64,000 bases of DNA, taken from positions 24,324,406-24,388,405 of the forward strand of contig NC_081409.1 in the NCBI RefSeq assembly GCF_030272615.1, written 5' to 3'. The notes beneath the pieces are model-generated. The model had not been told where the DNA came from. It saw only the letters and a list, made by a program, of their open reading frames with translations, and did not search any database. A program made the position numbers and the translations under genes. Numbering within the stretch: the stretch's first letter is position 1; every line of letters starts with the position of its first letter. Shown here in pieces: positions 10,732 through 21,835 of the stretch. This stretch comes from Cryptomeria japonica. Lineage: Eukaryota > Streptophyta > Pinopsida > Cupressales > Cupressaceae.

Positions 10732-12003
10732 TGTAGCATCCTAAAATTGTGACACTTGCAATTTCGACTGTATTTTGGTCTTCACGATGGCGACGCAACA
10801 CACAACCTGAGTGGAGACCCTGAAACCTGATTCCGACACTGAAAACTGCATTTTTCAAGCACCCTGGCCTGAACCTCCTTGCACCCTGCTGTCCCGGGAG
10901 GTGGGACCAGAGCGCCCAGTGCCTTGGTCCCTCAGGACCAGGGCGCCCAGCGCCCTGGTCCCCCAGGACCATGGTGCCCAGCGCCCTGGTCCCTGGGTCC
11001 TATTTTGGGCCCGGTCTCCTAAGGGGTCTCGGGTCTTTTTGTTTGCAATTTGGAAATTATCATTTCCTGGTCGGCCTAAGGTCGGGAAAATCAGTCTTTT
11101 AACCCTAATTGGCAAGTATATAAACTACATTTTCCTCTCTCATTGGGAGATAGATACATATATGACGGAAAAGGCGTGGAAACTATACTCAAGCATTCAA
11201 GCATTCAAGCATTCCTTCAAGCAATTGATCATTTCAAGTCTCCATTCAAGGCTAAGTGTTGCATTCAAGACAAGGATTCAACCATTGAAGAGGAGATCAC
11301 ATACTACATACAACATACTACAACAACATACAACATCTATACCTTCGCACATAAGGATACAAACATCCTTAGAACAAGGTATTAGTACTTGTTTTATAGT
11401 CATTTACATTTACAACACTTGCTCATTTCTTGGTTAATTCCAAAACCGGGGTTTGACCTAATGGCAAACCCCTAATCCCTAACCCCCCAATCGTCTTCGC
11501 TTTTCTGTGTGTAGGTTGTAGGTACGCGGCTGAAATTGAAGATCTGGAATCCTTGTGCAGAGACAAATAGATCCCCCTTCGTTTCGCGGATTTTTCGGAG
11601 GACCGTGGCACCGGGCACCATCGTCCCGACAACTTTTGCTCAAATTTGCAGGACAGTGCTGTATCGACATTTTACTACTAATTCCAGGTCCGCAGCTTCA
11701 TCCTATATCCCTATCTCAGTTTATAAAGCGAATCTTTGTCACTTTCTATGCATTCCTAGCTTAATTCTTCTATGCACATTCTTTACAAAAGAGGGTAGCC
11801 TTGCTGTCTTAACCCCTTGAAACACATTTAGCATCCAATCTTGCATTGTGTGGGATTGGATCTTGTGGGTTTCAACCCCTCTTTTGAATGTAAAGTCTCT
11901 CCCCTAAGTGAAAACCATCAACCCTAGTGAATCTCCCTTCTCTCTCCTCGGAGTTGGAAGAGGGGAGAGCAACTAGGGTTCGATCGCGATTTTCCGCTTT
12001 ACA
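10732..12003 (+). mobile_element. Solo LTR of a different LTR family inside the B LTR
   Basis: A 1272-bp block starting TGTAGCATCC and ending GCTTTACA, flanked on both sides by GCTAG (10727-10731 and 12004-12008). There is no primer site, coding sequence or second LTR, so it is best read as a solo LTR left by recombination between two LTRs. It contains a 31-bp GC-rich tandem repeat at 10904 and a possible TATA box near 11117. The open frames over it look fortuitous. The strand is assumed; I cannot orient it firmly. Confidence 0.85.
10904..10996. repeat. 31-bp x 3 GC-rich tandem repeat, each unit a palindrome
   Basis: Three head-to-tail 31-bp units starting GGACCAG, GGACCAG and GGACCAT. The middle unit contains CAGGGCGCCCAGCGCCCTG, a strong inverted repeat. 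It is markedly GC-rich compared with the surroundings. Confidence 0.85.
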
Positions 12004-12076
12004 GCTAGGGTTTTGTGGTTGAATTCATTTAGCCTTTCAATATCATTATTTTTGTTATCCATTTTCACCATATACA

Positions 12077-12099
12077 TTTTGGGATGCCCGGTGGGACTC
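12077..12099 (+). other. B primer-binding site region
   Basis: Directly after the LTR: TGGGATGCCCGGTGGGAC. Elements K (62069) and C (minus strand, 36422-36440) have TGGCACGCCCGGTGGGAC-like versions at the same place, so this is the family primer site. I cannot assign the tRNA with certainty. Confidence 0.75.
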
Positions 12100-14313
12100 T
12101 TGTCCCTTTTTGTATTTAACATCCTTGTTGCAGATTTTGTATTTTGAAGTTGCAGATCTGATGTTTTCGACAGCATTTAGATATTTTCACGTCTACGTAC
12201 TTTCGGATCGCGTTTTTGATTTTCTGGCTCATCTTCAACATCTAGAATCACATCTATGTTATCGGTAGTATTTTATTTTTGTAGGTTTCAAAAATTGCGT
12301 TTGCGTTCCTCAGTCGCATCTGCGGTGTTTTCATCCGCGTCTATGTCTAGAGGTCGCGTCTGCATTCTAGAGCCGTGTTGTGTCTCACAGAACCGCGTCT
12401 ACGTCACGAAGTCACGTCTGTGTCGAGGGTAATCACGTTTGTGTGTACCGATTTCAAATTTTGAGTTATTGATTTAGTCTTGGGTTTTTGCATTTAGGGT
12501 TTCAGATCTGGTTTATTTCGAGCTAACATTTTCAGATCTAATGAAATTGGTGCAACTTGTCTTAAAAGAAAAATCGTTTGGTTGAAAGCCCCTATTTTCA
12601 CAAAGTCTTTTGGATTTAAAATTTACCTAACTTGTGTGCTTGCAGGAAGGGGTGATTATTTCAAACAATCCAAACTACTAACAACTCTTTGTTGCAGGCC
12701 CTTGGCAAGGGTTTTTGGATTTATATTGTGTGCCTTGTTTTCATAGACTAGCAAACACTTCAATTGGTGCACTAAAATTGAATCATTGTCTTTTGTGTCT
12801 TGAGCAATAGGCTCTTTTTGTTTAATATTGAGAGGGCCTATCTTCCCGTGTGGTCATTAGGACTACTAGTGAGAAGAGAATGACCCAAGTGGTAGCAAGG
12901 AAAACCCACCTCTTCTGAACCACTATAAACAACTGTATTCATGGTGAAAACTATGGATAACGTGTGCTGATTAGTTCATACCGACACTATGTCTCCCCAT
13001 AAACCCGTTTGATCAAATTTATTTGATCATTTGTAGGGCGTAACCCCTACCAGCTAGGAGCCTTCTATATTTACAGAGCTGAAAGTGCTGCATGTATGGC
13101 CACACGAGCAGATGCCCTTACTAGCACCTTTTTGTTTTAGAGGCCCAAATCCTTCTAGTTGTTGGGGTAGGAGGTTGGACCTTTGGTAGCCGCCCACACA
13201 CATATGGTTCTTAGTAGAGATACAAAGTTCACCACGGGGAGTTTTCATGGGGACTGATGCTTGGCTGACCCGAGAAGTGAGTGCCGAGGGTGGAGCCAAT
13301 GAGGTCAAGCATCTAAGTATCCACTCTGAATAGCGTAGCCTCGGGGGTAAAACCCCATGTGGGATCAACAACTATTTTCTTGGCTAGCCATAAGAATTGT
13401 GCTTGACTTATTTTAAACATTCAAACATTCAAGACCAAACAACAAAACATTGTGTCTTTTGTCTCTTCAAGTGTATGCAAACCAATTTTACATCAAACAA
13501 CACACTTTTCTTGGAGTCATTTTGAGTCTAGACACTTGCAAACATTGGGTCTTCATGAACACTGTGTCCTCTTGTCACGAAAAAATAGTCAAATAGTTAG
13601 ATTTGGTCACAACAAAACAACTTCATGGATTGGAAAAAATTGCACAAATTTTGCAAAAACGCATCTGTGTCTGACATAATAGCGTCTGTGTTGAATAACC
13701 GCGTCTGTGAAGGGTAGAAACGCGTCTGTGTTTCTAGAATCAACAGTGAATTTTGCAAAAATCTCAGAAACACGTCTGTGTCAGAAAATCGCGTCTGTGA
13801 AGTATACAGGCGCGTCTGTGTTCAGAATTGAAAAAAACTATTACAGTCCAGCAAACAAACACAGTTAGTTCTGAAATTCTTGAGCTTCCTAGGTCATTTC
13901 TCCAGGGTTCATCTAGCATTCAACCTGTCTTTCGGTCTCACATAGTCCATCATTGCTTTACACCTTACATTACATTCAGATTTGTCTAAACTTGAGTCAA
14001 AAGGTCACTTGCTTGTCCTCACGATACTTTGTCAACATACTACATACAACAACATTTTGCTAAGTGGTCCCTCATCAAGGTCTATCACCTTTGGGTCTCA
14101 TTTGGTCTTACTTAGAGTCAAGGTCAACTTACCTCATCAAGAGAAACTATTCTCTCTTTGGAAGTCACACCTACTCTACTACATACATACTTGGTCTTAC
14201 ACTTTGGACATTGCAAGTACACCTCAGATTCATTTACATTCCATCCATCTCTTGGTGTTCCATACTCTTTCCATTTTCATCTAGTCTACAACATCTTGGT
14301 CAATACCTAGTTC
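12100..14313 (+). other. B 5' leader with CGCGTCTGTG motif clusters
   Basis: A 2.2-kb untranslated leader. CGCGTCTGTG-like words cluster near 12300-12440 and again at 13655-13825 (about seven copies). The stretch 12640-13400 is strongly conserved in K (62735-63480) and, inverted, in C. A 105-residue antisense frame at 13054-13371 has a counterpart in K but resembles no known protein. The leader has no supported gene. Confidence 0.7.
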
Positions 14314-15951
14314 ATGTTTGAAACCCATCTTCAAAAATCTAGGAGAGAAACTAAAGAGGCTCAAGAGTCCGCAAACATGAGTTCTTATGAGTATGACAAT
14401 GATATCTTTTTCAATTCTGATCATACTACATTACCTGACATGGATGCCTATAGAAACATTCCAAATGTTGAGAACATGGACACTACAAACAACCATGATA
14501 CACATAATGACAATATGGACAACTTTTCCATACATTCAGCAGATGTGGAAGAATCCATTATGAATCCCCATTTCAATCGATTGGTTGAGGAAATAATGAG
14601 GAGGGATAGATAATACTTCTTACAAACGATGGCACAAAGTGGAGCCAAGATACCTCATGATTTTGACATGTCTCAAATAATGGAACATAGACCTTTGCAA
14701 CAACCTCACTCCAACATGGACCAAAGGAGGCCTAATAGTGGAGGAAATAGAGGACCACATATGGTACCTGAATCACCATCATCTTTGTTTCAAAAACCAG
14801 AGGTCCCACATAAACATGGTCAAGCATATGATACTCACTTTCGCAGACCATTATGGAAGTCTTATGCAGAGAAATATGCTCAATCACATATCAATGCTAA
14901 GGATCAACCACCAAAGCAATTGGATATTCAAAGGCATGCTCAAAATTTGGACACAAGGAAACCCCGTGTCAAATTTGGGGGCAACACATTAGAACATGAC
15001 ATGCCTGTAGAGTATGGTATACAGGGACAAAATAGATATGGCGTTCCTCAACATGAATCTATACCAAGTGGTCCATATACGCAACATCACTATAGACCTC
15101 CTCCATATGAACATGTGTATGATCAATATCATCCATATATGCTACATGCTCCTCCTCCAATTGGTGCCTCAAGCATGGGGTATGCTCCAAGAAGTAGATC
15201 TCCACCTAAGAGCAATTTGGAGCAACAAATCAGGGACTTACAAAAGAAAATGGAGGACATAAATACACTAAAGCCAACATACACAATGAGAGACATATGT
15301 CCCTATCCATATGACAAAAGCATTCCAATGCCTCCATTGCCTACACACTTTGTGATGCCTAAGTTTGATAAGTATAGAGGAAAAGGGGATCCTAAGGCAC
15401 ACATAAGACATTTTTTCACAGCTTGCATTGAGGTAGCAGCAGAAGAGACATATTTGATGAGATTATTCCCACAAAGCTTAGGTGATCAAGCTATGGAATG
15501 GTTCTCCCAACTTTCACCTGGAATTAAGTCATGGGGTGACTTAGCAGAGGCATTTATCCAACATTTCTCCTACAACATAGAGACAGACATATCAGTCACT
15601 ACTTTGTGCAACACCAAGCAAAAAGAGGGAGAGTCTTTTGCATCATTTTTACAAAGATGGATGAATTTAGCTAGTAGATGCTCTTGTGAAATTCCACAAA
15701 AAAAAATGGTAGAAATGTTCACCCAAAATGTTAACAAAGAGATTGGTTATGACTTAAGGAAAGCTTGTTTGTCCACCTTCAAGGATGTCATTGAAAAAGG
15801 CTTAGCGACAGAGAAGGTCCTAATTGAACAAGTAGTCATTAAGATATTCAAGGAAAACAAAGATGACTTTAAGGGAAAAGACAAGCCAAGATTTTGGAAT
15901 AGAAACAAGAACACAGTCAATGATGGTGTTGTTGATGCCAATACAGTGTGA
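14314..15951 (+). pseudogene. B gag (Retrotrans_gag)
   Basis: An acidic N-terminal part (14314-14613, MFETHLQKSRRETKEAQES...) is followed by 14629-15951, about 440 residues. The latter has a Pro/His/Tyr-rich linker and then the Retrotrans_gag core (KFDKYRGKGDPKAHIRHFF; QAMEWFSQLSPGIKSWGDL; the LASRCSCEIPQ zone). This forms the capsid of plant gypsy elements. The same protein is found in C on the minus strand. One of the best preserved parts of B. Confidence 0.88.
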
Positions 15952-15993
15952 CCCAAATTCATTTTTTCGGGATCAAGTTCTGCAAACAATCAG

Positions 15994-16737
15994 GTGAATA
16001 CTCAAACAACTTCTAAATCACGAAGGAAGTATACCCCATTGGGAGAACCACTTGAGTTAGTTTTCAAAAAGCTAGTGGCAAACAAGGTAATCACAGTTCC
16101 AGATTTTCCTCCATATGAACCAAAGGTTAAACCAAATTGGTGGAATGATGATGAGTATTGTGAATTTCATAAGAGCAAGGGTCATAAGACAGGAAATTGT
16201 CATTGACTAAAGAACATCATACAAGATCTCATTGATAGAGGTGACATTGAGATTGAGGGACACTCATCCAATCAAGAACATGAGATGTTTAAGGAACCAT
16301 TCCCAAAGCATGACAAGGGAAAAGCTAAAGCCACAGATGACCAAACCAACTATACCAGAGCATCTTATAACTATAACTCAACTATCAATCACATCTCGAT
16401 GGACAATTACATCTCTACCATTGTCATCAAGGACAAAAACCCTGAGAATTCTACCCAGAGACCCAAGATTGTCCTAAAAGGTGTTGGATCTTCTTTCAAA
16501 CCTACTTCTGAATGTTATGTTACAACCCGCCGAGGTAAATTCAGTTTGCAAGGTGCTCCAACTAAAAACACTGCTTCCTCATCAACCAAACCTGAGTATG
16601 ACCTTGTAGAATATTTAGGGAATACACCTGCCCTCATCTCCATCCTGGAGCTATTACGCATATCCCTCGCACATAAAGCTATTCTTGACAAAACCTTGAG
16701 AGACATTGTCGTTCCTACTAATTTGAACGTGGACTAG
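15994..16737 (+). pseudogene. B gag C-terminus/nucleocapsid-like region
   Basis: Contains CEFHKSKGHKTGNC, the Cys/His signature used by Tat-type elements in place of the classical CCHC knuckle, preceded by PPYEPKVKPNWWNDDEY. A Lys/Ser/Thr-rich stretch (16285-16737) leads to the protease. Probably RNA binding. The counterpart in C is at 8333-8872. Confidence 0.75.
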
Positions 16738-16746
16738 TTTCAAGCC

Positions 16747-17238
16747 ATGGTGGGATACCTTTCCATTCCACACTCCCTTACATTCACAGAAGCCGATGAT
16801 GCCTCCGTAAGTCAGCCACATAATGCACCATTACATATTGAGGCCTTCATACACAAACATCGAATAAAACAAGTCCTGATAGATGGAGGAGCTGGTCTAA
16901 AAATTTGTACATTGAGCACAATTAAACAATTGGGATATTCTGATAAAGCTGTGAATTCTACAAATCAAATCACCATCAAGGCATATGATGATGAAGAGCG
17001 TTCGTCCAAGGGCACAGTCACCCTACCTCTCAGAGCTGGGCTAGTTACGAAGGATGTGGTTTGTCAAGTCTTAGATCTAGATCTCACTTATAACATATTG
17101 CTAGGATGTCCTTGGATTCATGAAATGAGGGCATTCCCATCTACATATCACCAATGCATTAAGTTTCCTCACAATGGAGTAGAGGTAACAGTTAACGGTG
17201 ATCCTAATCCGTTCATATACTACAATAATCTTAGATAA
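16747..17238 (+). pseudogene. B protease
   Basis: About 163 residues with QVLIDGGAGLKICTL, the Tat-style aspartic protease loop, and LLGCPWIHEM near residue 118. It matures the Gag-Pol polyprotein. The segment 17240-17390 after it is the start of the spacer to RT. Confidence 0.8.
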
Positions 17239-17390
17239 AAAACTGAGACCATCATTCCCAGTAATCGTGAAGCTGTTCCTTCTTCGGCATACATTGATCC
17301 TGAGTCATTGAAACCTTCAACATCAAAACAAGGTGAGCTTAAAGGCAAATTTCAGGACAAGGGCATTGGGAATACACTTTAAATCAGACC

Positions 17391-18770
17391 ATGTACTTAC
17401 AACAAGTCATGAGTTCCCCAAAAGAATATGGAAGACCACATCCTAAAAAGAAAGTATCCATCATGGTACTTAAATGGGATCCTACTACCTTTCCAAGATG
17501 GGGTGAACTGGAAGAGGAAGACTTATACAAAATGCTTTACAAACACATTGAAGATGACACACAAGATCACATTAGTCTACCATGTGAGAGATATGGCAAA
17601 GGCTTCAAGATTCTACAAAAATTTGGGAATGATGGAAAAAGCCCTCTGGGGTTACGAAAGGAAGGCATCATTGAACCTTTACAACCTGAATTGACTTTCA
17701 AAAAGGAACGCTCGAAAGGACTTGGTTTCTTGACTTCCAAGGTCCACAATCAAAGGACAGAAGAAGCCTTACAAATCAAAGCTGCCAAAATTCAACAAGA
17801 GGATCGCTATTCCACAGACTCCAACGAATGGGAATGGGGTTTAGACAAGTCTTCTAGTGACTACGAGCTCACTGAGATATTCAGAGAACCAGATGAACCC
17901 ACAGAAGAAGAGGAATTTTATAAAATATTAAAAGTTGGTCAAGAAACAACCCATGAGGATTCCACACAGTCCTTGTCTCAAGGTCCTAGGTTGAAATCAC
18001 ATAGGATGAGAACCCCTGTCCCAGAATGCGCTACTAGTGATGATAATTTGGATTTGTTCACGATCGAGACTGATGAGGAGAGTGCCATCGATGACCTTGA
18101 TAATTATCTTGACATACCCGAATATAACTGCATCTTCACTCTTAACCCCACTAACTTCGAAGACATTAAAGGCCTTCCCCTTGTTCACCACCAACTCATT
18201 GACTGGGATCATGAAGGACCTACACAGTTTGACACATTCCAAAATGATGAAGCTTTTATTGACTATCTAAGCATACGAGATGATCTTCCCCCTAGGGACC
18301 ACAATGCGAGATACACCATAGAACTCAATAGCGTGGCATATTTTGGTGAGGGTGCCGGACCTTCTAGTCGCAAAAATGTGAAAATAGGAACAAATCAAGG
18401 GTCTTATGGCGAAAACCACACTGTGGCGCTATCTGACCCCAAAAAAGTAAAAAGAAAGGACGTATCTGAGGGCGAAAACCTCTCTGAGGCACCCAAAGAT
18501 GGAAGGCTCGACATTCTCCCAGCATCATATGAGGAAAAGTCATCCATGTTGGTAGAGAAGACTATCAGAACAAACATTGGTACAGAAGAGGTTCGACACA
18601 ACATATTCCTGGCTCAATCATTGACAGAGTCAGAAAGGTCAAAATTCATAAGTTTCTTCAAAGAACGACAAATCAACTTTGCCTGGTCATACGCTGATAT
18701 GCCTGGATTAGATCCGGATTTGGTAATGCATCATTTGACAGTTAAACTGGGGGCAAAACCAGTGAAATAG
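17391..18770 (+). pseudogene. B protease-RT spacer with G-patch-like motif and RT N-terminus
   Basis: A 459-residue open stretch. Near residues 60-115 it reads GKGFKILQKFGNDGKSPLG, then KEGIIEPLQPE and RSKGLGF, resembling a G-patch (Gly-rich RNA-binding motif that recruits DEAH helicases). A long acidic, low-complexity part follows. The last about 45 residues (FAWSYADMPGLDPDLV...HHLTV) are the conserved lead-in to gypsy RT. The G-patch call is by motif only. Confidence 0.65.
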
Positions 18771-18782
18771 AAATTAAGAAAG

Positions 18783-19828
18783 ATGCATCCACAGGTGGCA
18801 TTACTAGTCAAAGTAGAACTTGAGAAATTATTGGATGTCGGATTCATACGCCCAATTGATTATCCTGAATGGATCTCCAACTTAGTGCCTATCAGTAAAC
18901 CAGATCGTAGCATCAGAATTTGTACAAATTTTAGAGACATCAACAAAGCTTGTCTAAAGGATGACTTCCCATTACCAAATATTGACTTGATTGTTGATCT
19001 CACAGTAGGTCATGAAATGTTATCATTGATGGATGGATTCTCTGGTTATAATCAAATAAAGATCGCGCCCGAGGATCAACACAAAACATCATTCACTTGT
19101 CCTTGGGGAAATTTCTACTGGAATGTCATGCCCTTCGGGCTAAAGAATGCAGGTGCTACATATCAAAGAGCCATGACTACTATCTTTCATGATCTCATGC
19201 ACGTAACTATGGAAGATTATGTTGACGACCTCTTGGGCAATCAATAGAAAGAAATACACATTTAGACATACTTTCAATCGTCTTTGATCAGTTGGAAAAA
19301 TACAAAGCAAGATTAAACCCCAAGAAATGTGTCTTTGGAGTAACCTCCAGGAAGCTCCTAGGATTCATTGTATCCAAAAGAGGAATCGAAGCTGATCCAA
19401 CAAAAGTCAAAGCCATCTTGGAGATGCAACCACCAAGAAATATCAGTCAACTTCGATCTTTACAAGGCAGACTCCAGTCCATACGAAGATTCATAGCGCA
19501 ACTTGCAGATAAGTGTAATCCTTTTCAGCACTTGCTACATAAAAACATCAAATTCAAATGGGATGATAATTGTCAACAAGCTTTCCAGACACTCAAAGAT
19601 TATCTTCTGAATCCGCCAGTTCTGATGCCACCAGTTCTAGATCAGCCTCTATTACTATACATATCAGCTACTCCAACAGCACTGGGGGCACTCTTAGCAC
19701 AACAAATTGCTGAGGGCAAAGAAAAAGCAGTATACTATATCAGTCGCACATTGGTGGGATATGAGCTAAGTTACACACCAATTGAGCATGCATTTCTCGC
19801 CATGGTCTTTGCTTTACAGAAATTATGA
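18783..19828 (+). pseudogene. B reverse transcriptase and first RNase H
   Basis: RT motifs in order: GFIRPIDYPEWISNLV, DFPLPNIDLIVD, LMDGFSGYNQI, MPFGLKNAGATYQRAM and YVDD (metal-binding active site) near 19218. Then the thumb (LNPKKCVFGV, GFIVSKRGIEADP) and the first RNase H (FQTLKDYLLNPPVL, YISRTLVGYELSYTPIE). This is clear Ty3/gypsy RT. It would copy RNA to DNA in the particle. Broken in a few places. Confidence 0.92.
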
Positions 19829-19834
19829 CATTAC

Positions 19835-20710
19835 ATGCTCACTCATAAGACTAAGCTGGTTGCAAGAATCGATCCGTTGAAATACCTTCTCAATAAAGTG
19901 ACACTTACTGGGCGACTAGCCAAATGGGTAATGATCTTGAGTGAATTCGACATCGAGTATGTGGACAGAAAAGCGATAAAAGGACAAGCCATCGCAGATC
20001 AATTAGCAGATGCTCCCATGATAGATGATGTTCCTCTAAGTTTAGAATTTCCAGATGAATCCATTTTAACAATGTCACATGCAAAGCCATGGCAACTGTA
20101 CTTCAACGGCTCATACACACAACATGGGGTAGGAGCCGGCATCCTCTTTATAACTCCTCAAGGGGATTCTATACCAAAATCATACCGCTTATCATTTCCT
20201 TGCACTAACAATATAGCGGAATATGAGGCATTAACAACTGGATTACGAATTGCAGTTCAGTGGAAGATCCAGGAACTTCATGTTTTTGGGGACTCTCAAC
20301 TTGTAATCCATCAAGCAACTGATGATTACCAAACAAAAGATGAAAAATTAATGCCTTACAAACAAATGGTGGATGACCTGAAACAACACTTCACAAAGAT
20401 AGATTTTGAGCAGATACCAAGAGAGCAGAATCGAGCCGCAGATGCCATGGCTACAATTGCTTCACTGATTGATCTACCTCCAAATGAGACCCGCTCTGAG
20501 TTCTTGGTGGATAACCTTTTGGTTCCTTCATATGAAATCATTCCTACTAAGATGATATGTGTTGTCGGTCCTGAGTCCCAGTTATATGGTTCCATTTTCA
20601 CATACCTTCGTGACAATACCCTACCTCTTGATCTATCAAATAACCAACGTTGCACTTTCATTTGGCAATCTTCTCGATATGTCATTTTAGCTGATATCCT
20701 ATACCGGTGA
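19835..20710 (+). pseudogene. B second (archaeal-type) RNase H
   Basis: After the RT-linked RNase H and its GRLAKWVMILSEFDIEY connection there is a second RNase H: WQLYFNGSYTQHGVGAG, NNIAEYEALTTGLRIA, HVFGDSQLVIHQ and REQNRAADAMA, which supply the DEDD-type acidic positions. Known work links this extra RNase H to the Tat lineage of plant gypsy elements, so it is the lineage marker used here. Family call strong; activity unknown. Confidence 0.88.
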
Positions 20711-21835
20711 GGTCTAGATGGCACTCTTCTTAGATGTTTAGAAGGTGACGAAGCTCAGATTGCGTTACATGAAGTACACGAAGGGATATGTGGTCCACAT
20801 GCTAGTGGTCCTACCTTGGCCAAGAAACTCATCAAGACTGGATATTACTGGCCCAATATGGAAAAAGACTCATATTAGTTTGTCAAGAAATGTAAGCAAT
20901 GTTAAATTCATGGAGACCTCATACATGCGCCAACACAAGAACTTCAACCAATTGTGTCTCCTTGGCCCTTTTGTCAGTGGGGACTCGATCTCATAGGCAA
21001 GATTCACCCTCCTTCCAATGGTCATAAATTCATTATCACTGCCACAGAGTACTTCACAAAATGGATTGAAGCCGTGCCTCTCACACAAGTCACTGGAAAA
21101 TAGATTGCTACGTTCATCCTCAACTATATCATCTGCCGATATGGTATTCCTGTTTCCATTATCACTGATAACGGGCGTCCCTTCAAAAATCAGGATGTTC
21201 ATGAACTCTGTGACTGCTTCCATATTTCCCATCGTTTCTCCACACCATATTACCCCTAAGGTAATGGCCAAGCTGAGGCATCTAATAAAACAATCCTTAA
21301 AATCCTAAAAAAAACAGCCAACGATGCTGGCCGTAATTGGCATATCCAACTTAATCCTGCACTTTGGGCATATCGCACAAGTGTCCGCACACCTACAGGA
21401 GCTACACCCTATTCACTTGTCTATGGCACTGAAGCCATCTTGCCTATTGAGGTCGAGCTACCCTCTTTACGAGTTTCTTTGCAAAACATTATCAGTGATG
21501 AAGACTATAGGGTCTCTCGCTTACAAGAACTGGAACTACTGGATGAACGAAGACAAATTGCTTTTAATCATCTCAAGGCTTACCAACAACGAATGAGTCG
21601 TAGCTACAATCACAAAGTCAAGCCTCACACATTTGAGGTAGGTGATTTGGTTCTCAGAGAAAACCCCAAAAATCAGCAAGACAGAGAGAAGAAGGGCAAG
21701 TTCGAACCAAATTGGCTTGGTCCTTACATCATTACAGCAACATATGGATCTGGGGCATATCAGCTCTCAACTACAGAAGGTGAAACTTTGGAGGATCCTA
21801 TCAACATCATGCACATTCACAGGTTTTACACGTAG
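20711..21835 (+). pseudogene. B integrase
   Basis: An N-terminal HHCC zinc finger (HEVHEGICGPH ... a Cys pair near 20895), then catalytic-core landmarks WGLDLIGKIHP, ITDNGRPF and GNGQAEASN in one reading frame or another, then ALWAYRTSVRTPTGATPY and a C-terminal KFEPNWLGPYII zone (GPY/F type), ending HIMHIHRFYT-like at about 21835. Integrates the cDNA. Several breaks. Confidence 0.88.

Larger units (their letters stand above)
10036..12076 (+). repeat. B 5' LTR, interrupted by a solo LTR
   Basis: Runs to ACCATATACA at 12076, the same end as the right LTR at 25790. It opens with a series of AT-rich inverted repeats and holds a TATA-type box at 10454. The 1272-bp insertion at 10732-12003 plus its duplication accounts for the extra length over the right LTR. 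Confidence 0.92.

Noticed and set aside
10811-11437. 208-residue open frame in the solo LTR
   Set aside because: It spans the GC palindromic repeat and the LTR body, has no domain, and overlaps equally long frames on the other strand.
13054-13371. Antisense 105-residue frame in the B leader as a gene
   Set aside because: No domain or promoter; conserved in K only together with the whole block, so reported as a leader observation rather than a CDS.
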